A stretch of 9,207 bases of DNA from Chloroflexota bacterium (lineage in GTDB: Bacteria > Chloroflexota > Anaerolineae > Thermoflexales > Thermoflexaceae): NCBI GenBank assembly GCA_030550075.1, contig JAUQQB010000083.1, positions 1 to 9,207 on the forward strand, given 5' to 3'. This document shows, piece by piece, positions 6,584 through 9,207 of this stretch (position 1 is the stretch's first letter; each line of letters opens with the position of its first letter). The translations under genes were made by a program, and so were the position numbers. The notes beneath the pieces were generated by a model. The model saw nothing but the letters and a program-made list of their open reading frames with translations. It searched no databases and was not told the origin of the DNA.

Positions 6584-7816
6584 TTATTCCCAGCGGCGAA
6601 GATCTACCAGACGAGGGCTTTCAGGGGGCAACTCTTCAGAAGGGATGAAGATCACTTCGGCCTGAAAGCGCAAACCTTCGCGGATTGCCTCCTGAAGGCG
6701 GGCACGCATTGCTTCCTTATCCACCGGGCTTTCCCGTAGAACAACGCGAAATGTAAGACGATCGACATGCGCCTCGCGATCCACGACAGCCTGGTAAGCC
6801 TGGACTTCAGGGAAGCGAGCGAAAACGGCTTCCATCTGACGGGGGTGGAGGAACATTCCTCGCACCTTAACGGCCTCGCCGACTCGCCCCAGAATCCCCA
6901 TCAGGCGCGGCGTGGGTCGGCCGCAAGGGCACGGCTCAGGGATCCATCGGGAGAGATCTCCAGTTCCAAACCGGATCAGCGCATAGGCTGGATGGAAGAG
7001 GGTCACCACAATTTCCCCGATCTCGCTGGGCGGCACGGGCTCCCCGGTCTGGGGGTCGCAAAGCTCCACGTAAGCGTCCTCTGGAACATGGAGCCCATTC
7101 TCGTGCTCGCATTCGTAGCCCAGGCATCCGCACTCAGCGGTGCCATAGCCCTGACGCACCGTCAACCCGAAACGCCGCAAATCCTGGCGCAGGGAAGGGG
7201 GAAGGGGCTCCGCAGTAACGAAAGCCTTACGCAAATGCAGGTCGCGCTGAGGATCCCAGCCTGCCGTCTGGGCGCGTTCCAGCAGATTATAGAGATAACT
7301 GGGTAATCCGATGTAGGCCGTGATGCGAAGGGCGCGAAGGGCCTGGAGTTGAAGCTCTTGCTGGCCGATGCCGCCGGGAATGGCCGGACAGCCCATGACC
7401 TTGAGGGCTTCCTCAAACATAGCGCCGGCGGGGGTCAGGTGATAAGAGAAGGCGATCAGGACGCGGTCACCGGGTTCAAAGCCTGCAGCCCGTAGCGCGG
7501 GAGCCCAGCGCCAGGGATCCGGGATGTCCGGCTCCGGTTCATAAAGGGGGCCCGGGGATTGAAAGATCCGGCGTAGATCCTCCATTGGAACCATTAACAT
7601 CCCCCCAAAGGGGGGATCAGCCTGCTGGTGCTGGAGGAGATCATCTTTGCGCAGCACGGGCAATCGGGATAGATCAACCGGGGTTTGGAGATCGCGGAGA
7701 CGCAAGCCTGCCGCTTCCACGCGGGCGCGGAATCCGGAGGCAGTGCGATAAGCGCGCCGAATGGCCTTGCGGATGCGAGGGAACTGTTGCTCCCGATAGG
7801 TCATCAGAACGTCCAT
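6584..7816 (-). CDS. PaaK-like AMP-binding (phenylacetate-CoA ligase family) protein with divergent P-loop
   Basis: A 410-residue cytosolic protein of the ANL superfamily, PaaK branch. Family features: GYGTAE at 223-228 (the YGxTE adenylate motif), a Cys-rich CGCLGYECEHENGLHV just after it, FGTGDLSRW at 284-292, CPCGRP at 296-301, LGRVGEAVKVRG at 309-320 and a C-terminal ACT-like subdomain. Two catalytic elements differ. The Ser/Gly/Thr P-loop (usually SSGTTGKP) is replaced by FQSPGPLYEPEP at 85-96. The C-terminal GKAKRVxDLR reads PPESPRLVDLR, so the A10 lysine is missing. True PaaK makes acyl-adenylate then acyl-CoA; that reaction is doubtful here. Start ATG 7816 has GGAGG 7 nt upstream; the longer frame to 7855 has none. 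It lies two genes downstream of livF, and I recall similar proteins beside LIV-type transporters, so a role in handling an imported acid is my inference. Confidence 0.85.
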   Translation of the reverse strand: MDVLMTYREQQFPRIRKAIRRAYRTASGFRARVEAAGLRLRDLQTPVDLSRLPVLRKDDLLQHQQADPPFGGMLMVPMEDLRRIFQSPGPLYEPEPDIPDPWRWAPALRAAGFEPGDRVLIAFSYHLTPAGAMFEEALKVMGCPAIPGGIGQQELQLQALRALRITAYIGLPSYLYNLLERAQTAGWDPQRDLHLRKAFVTAEPLPPSLRQDLRRFGLTVRQGYGTAECGCLGYECEHENGLHVPEDAYVELCDPQTGEPVPPSEIGEIVVTLFHPAYALIRFGTGDLSRWIPEPCPCGRPTPRLMGILGRVGEAVKVRGMFLHPRQMEAVFARFPEVQAYQAVVDREAHVDRLTFRVVLRESPVDKEAMRARLQEAIREGLRFQAEVIFIPSEELPPESPRLVDLRRWE

Positions 7817-8040
7817 AGATCTCCCTCCTGATGAGGGAAAGCCGGTTCGCTTCAATTTTCATTGAATTGAGTGCCTTTTTGATGGAGGCTTCCAAGGCTG
7901 GGCCGAGCGCCGTCAGCCCCCGGTCCAGCCCGGAGAACCTCCGCTCGCACCATTGGTTTAAGAGTTAGGGAGTTTGAAATCTATACGAAGCGATGGAAGG
8001 GCCCTACTCCCCAAAGCCCCATTGAAGAAACCAACTTTCA
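7817..8040. other. Leader region of the PaaK-like gene, no gene seen
   Basis: About 225 bp without a supportable gene. Besides the palindrome at 7851-7870, a TATAGA -10-like hexamer (minus strand, near 7980-7985) lacks a -35. Open frames in both directions here are shadow-like and without ribosome-binding sites. Confidence 0.35.
7851..7870. promoter_or_regulatory. Nested palindrome upstream of the PaaK-like gene
   Basis: TTCAAT-TTTC-ATTGAA (7851-7866) overlaps a second dyad TCAATT...AATTGA (7852-7870), 35-54 nt upstream of the ATG. The TCAATT/AATTGA half-sites recur in the AATCAATTGATT palindrome before the response regulator, so a shared regulator is possible. AT-rich dyads also arise by chance. 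Confidence 0.3.
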
Positions 8041-8076
8041 GGAAGATAAGGGCAGCGGCATCCTCGCCGCTGCCCT
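8041..8076 (-). terminator. Strong hairpin, likely terminator of the lipoprotein gene
   Basis: GGGCAGCGGC (8050-8059) and GCCGCTGCCC (8066-8075) form a perfect 10-bp stem with a 6-nt loop, extended by one A-T pair. On the minus strand it is followed by TTATCTTCC, moderately T-rich; on the + strand by TCGTCTTTTTC, a better T-run. It lies about 55 nt past the lipoprotein stop, so termination of that gene is the natural reading, with bidirectional potential. Confidence 0.6.
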
Positions 8077-8130
8077 CGTCTTTTTCAATGGCATTCAAGC
8101 GGCCCATGAAGGAGGTGAGGATTCGGTATC

Positions 8131-8760
8131 TTACTTGTGGAACTCCCCTTCGAAGGTCACCACCCGCTCGCCGGCCGGGGTCCGGAAGGTCGCGGTTCCT
8201 TCTGTTGCGCGAATCCCGAATGCGTAGTCCCCGATACCTTTCCACCAGGCCTCAACCACCGCGCCCGGGGTGAGGCCCATCTCCTTTAGCTTATGCCCTG
8301 AGGTCACTGCAAGGTTGGTGGTAACGATGCGTGAGGAAAGGAAGAAAGTCACCCGGAGCTCATTGGTGGTCCGGGGCGGGATGCTCATATCCTCATCCAC
8401 AAGAGGGGCATGGACGGCGAAATAAGCGCTCTGTCCCTCTTTCTTTGCCTCCAGTTGAGCGGTGAACTTGAGCTGATCCAGCGTGACAGTCATGTCGTTG
8501 GGGTTCTCAATCTTAAAGATATATGCCAGGCCCAGGGGGAGATCTGGAGCCGGTGGGGGAGGGGCTGGAGTAGGCGTCGGCGTGCCTGCAGGGGGCGGAG
8601 TCGGCGTGGGGATTGGGGTAGGCCATGCGTAGTAAGCGACCACCTCCACCCGGGCCAAGGTGATTTTAGGATCCTGAACTTGAGCAGTTCCAACTGGACG
8701 ACATGCCGTGGCGATTCCGATGATCATCAGCAGACCGAGCCATCGATATATTCTTTGCAT
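8131..8760 (-). CDS. LEA14-like (LEA_2/WHy domain) lipoprotein with Pro/Thr linker
   Basis: A 209-residue secreted lipoprotein. The N-terminal signal has basic residues (R3, R6), a hydrophobic core at 8-17 and the lipobox ATAC with Cys20 as the likely lipidated residue. A first beta strand KITLARVEVVAYY (32-44) is followed by a Pro/Thr-rich low-complexity linker at 47-75. Then comes the LEA14 signature strand IFKIENPNDMTVTLDQLKFTAQLE at 81-104, with the hallmark NPN at 86-88. The remainder (105-207) continues as a beta-sandwich. LEA14/WHy domains occur in stress-related and cell-surface proteins; their function in bacteria is poorly known. The ATG at 8760 has AGGAGG 5-6 nt upstream. It lies 67 nt after livF with no convincing terminator between, so co-transcription with the transporter is likely. 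It is not a periplasmic LivK-type binding protein. Confidence 0.85.
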   Translation of the reverse strand: MQRIYRWLGLLMIIGIATACRPVGTAQVQDPKITLARVEVVAYYAWPTPIPTPTPPPAGTPTPTPAPPPPAPDLPLGLAYIFKIENPNDMTVTLDQLKFTAQLEAKKEGQSAYFAVHAPLVDEDMSIPPRTTNELRVTFFLSSRIVTTNLAVTSGHKLKEMGLTPGAVVEAWWKGIGDYAFGIRATEGTATFRTPAGERVVTFEGEFHK

Positions 8761-8827
8761 GGCAGCCTCCTTTGACTCGATTCTCCTGATAAAGGCAATC
8801 TTCCCGAAGCCCTAAAGCTTCCCCGCT

Positions 8828-9207
8828 TCAGGTCAGCCAGCGCTTTCGACGTTTATACCACTTGGCCTCGCGGAATCGCTTGTGGGTCCCCAGCTCGGTC
8901 AGACCCAGATAGAATTCCTTAATATCCGGGTTGTCCCGGAGAACAGCTGCGGGTCCTTCCATGACCACGCGGCCGTTCTCCAGGACATAGGCGTGCTGGG
9001 CGATCTCCAGGGCCAGCCTGGCGTTCTGTTCCACCAGCAGGATGGCGATGCCCTGCTCCTGATTAAGTCGGGTGATGATCTCCATGATCTCCCGTACGAT
9101 CAAAGGGGCCAGGCCCAGGGAGGGTTCATCCAGAAGCATCAGCCGGGGATGGGTCATCAAGGCCCGGCCGATGGCCAGCATCTGTTGCTCGCCTCCACTG
9201 CAGAACC
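8828..9207 (-). CDS. livF: LivF-type branched-chain amino-acid ABC transporter ATPase, 3' part
   Basis: The gene enters from the right edge; about half of a normal LivF (roughly 235 residues) is visible. The reading frame is open to 9207, so the ATG at 9181 is internal. The ABC signature is read as CSGGEQQMLAIGRALM, with Cys in place of the usual first Leu. Walker B LMLLDEPSLGLAP and the switch region ILLVEQNARLALEIA follow in order, matching LivF rather than LivG. LivF is the peripheral ATPase that powers uptake through the LivH/LivM permeases. The C-terminus adds a basic tail of about 20 residues (GTHKRFREAKWYKRRKRWLT) beyond the usual YLG ending, which I recall from LivF homologues encoded near acyl-CoA ligase-like genes. 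The stop is TGA at 8828. The other transporter genes presumably lie beyond the window. The substrate cannot be assigned; LIV-type systems import amino acids, amides, urea or aromatic acids. Confidence 0.92.
   Translation of the reverse strand, partial: FCSGGEQQMLAIGRALMTHPRLMLLDEPSLGLAPLIVREIMEIITRLNQEQGIAILLVEQNARLALEIAQHAYVLENGRVVMEGPAAVLRDNPDIKEFYLGLTELGTHKRFREAKWYKRRKRWLT

Noticed and set aside
7958..8273. Open frames on both strands across the lipoprotein 3' end and its terminator
   Set aside because: They run through the hairpin, lack ribosome-binding sites and read as basic low-complexity shadows.
8771..8827. Small GAAGC/GCTTC inverted repeat after livF as a terminator
   Set aside because: Only 5 bp of stem and no T-run; livF and the lipoprotein gene are more likely co-transcribed.
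1..9207. tRNA, rRNA, CRISPR array, insertion sequence or riboswitch
   Set aside because: No T-loop-like GGTTCGAATCC match, no regularly spaced repeats, no transposase motifs with terminal repeats, and no conserved aptamer pattern recognised on reading both strands.

Overview
The window is about 60% GC by eye. Coding strands are rich in G/C-ending codons, GTG and TTG starts are common, and most real starts have a purine-rich Shine-Dalgarno. The gene mix points to a thermophilic or soil/sediment bacterium: a LivF-type transporter ATPase with a long basic tail, a divergent PaaK-like ligase, an LEA14-like lipoprotein with a Pro/Thr linker, a bacterial deoxynucleoside kinase and a NACHT-HEAT protein. 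Chloroflexota (Anaerolineae/Thermoflexia-like) is my best guess, from family resemblance only. There is no rRNA, tRNA, CRISPR array or recognisable insertion sequence.

Layout, left to right. 96-347 (-) is a RelE/ParE-type toxin-like protein with no antitoxin visible in the window. 656-1477 (-) is a deoxynucleoside kinase with a C-terminal extension. A gap of about 450 bp separates it from a divergent + strand gene at 1925-2719, a probable degenerate TIM-barrel protein of unknown function and the only + strand gene. 2720-2946 is a convergent spacer with a coding-like but interrupted trace on the minus strand. 2983-5355 (-) is a large membrane-anchored NACHT-like NTPase with HEAT repeats whose Walker A lysine is replaced by cysteine. 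A 16-bp perfect inverted repeat lies at 5441-5484. 5523-6227 (-) is an OmpR/PhoB-type response regulator without a kinase beside it, preceded by a cluster of small palindromes. 6584-7816 (-) is a PaaK-like AMP-binding protein with a non-canonical P-loop region. 8131-8760 (-) is an LEA14-like lipoprotein. 8828-9207 (-) is the 3' part of a livF gene that enters from the right edge.

Read in the direction of transcription (right to left), the right third looks like the tail of a branched-chain amino-acid (LIV) type uptake locus: LivF ATPase, then a surface lipoprotein, then a PaaK-like ligase. Intrinsic-terminator-like hairpins follow the lipoprotein and the ligase. My inference is a solute-uptake locus with a linked CoA-ligase-like protein. 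The response regulator and the NACHT-HEAT gene follow as separate units with their own leaders, and the left third is a set of unrelated single genes.
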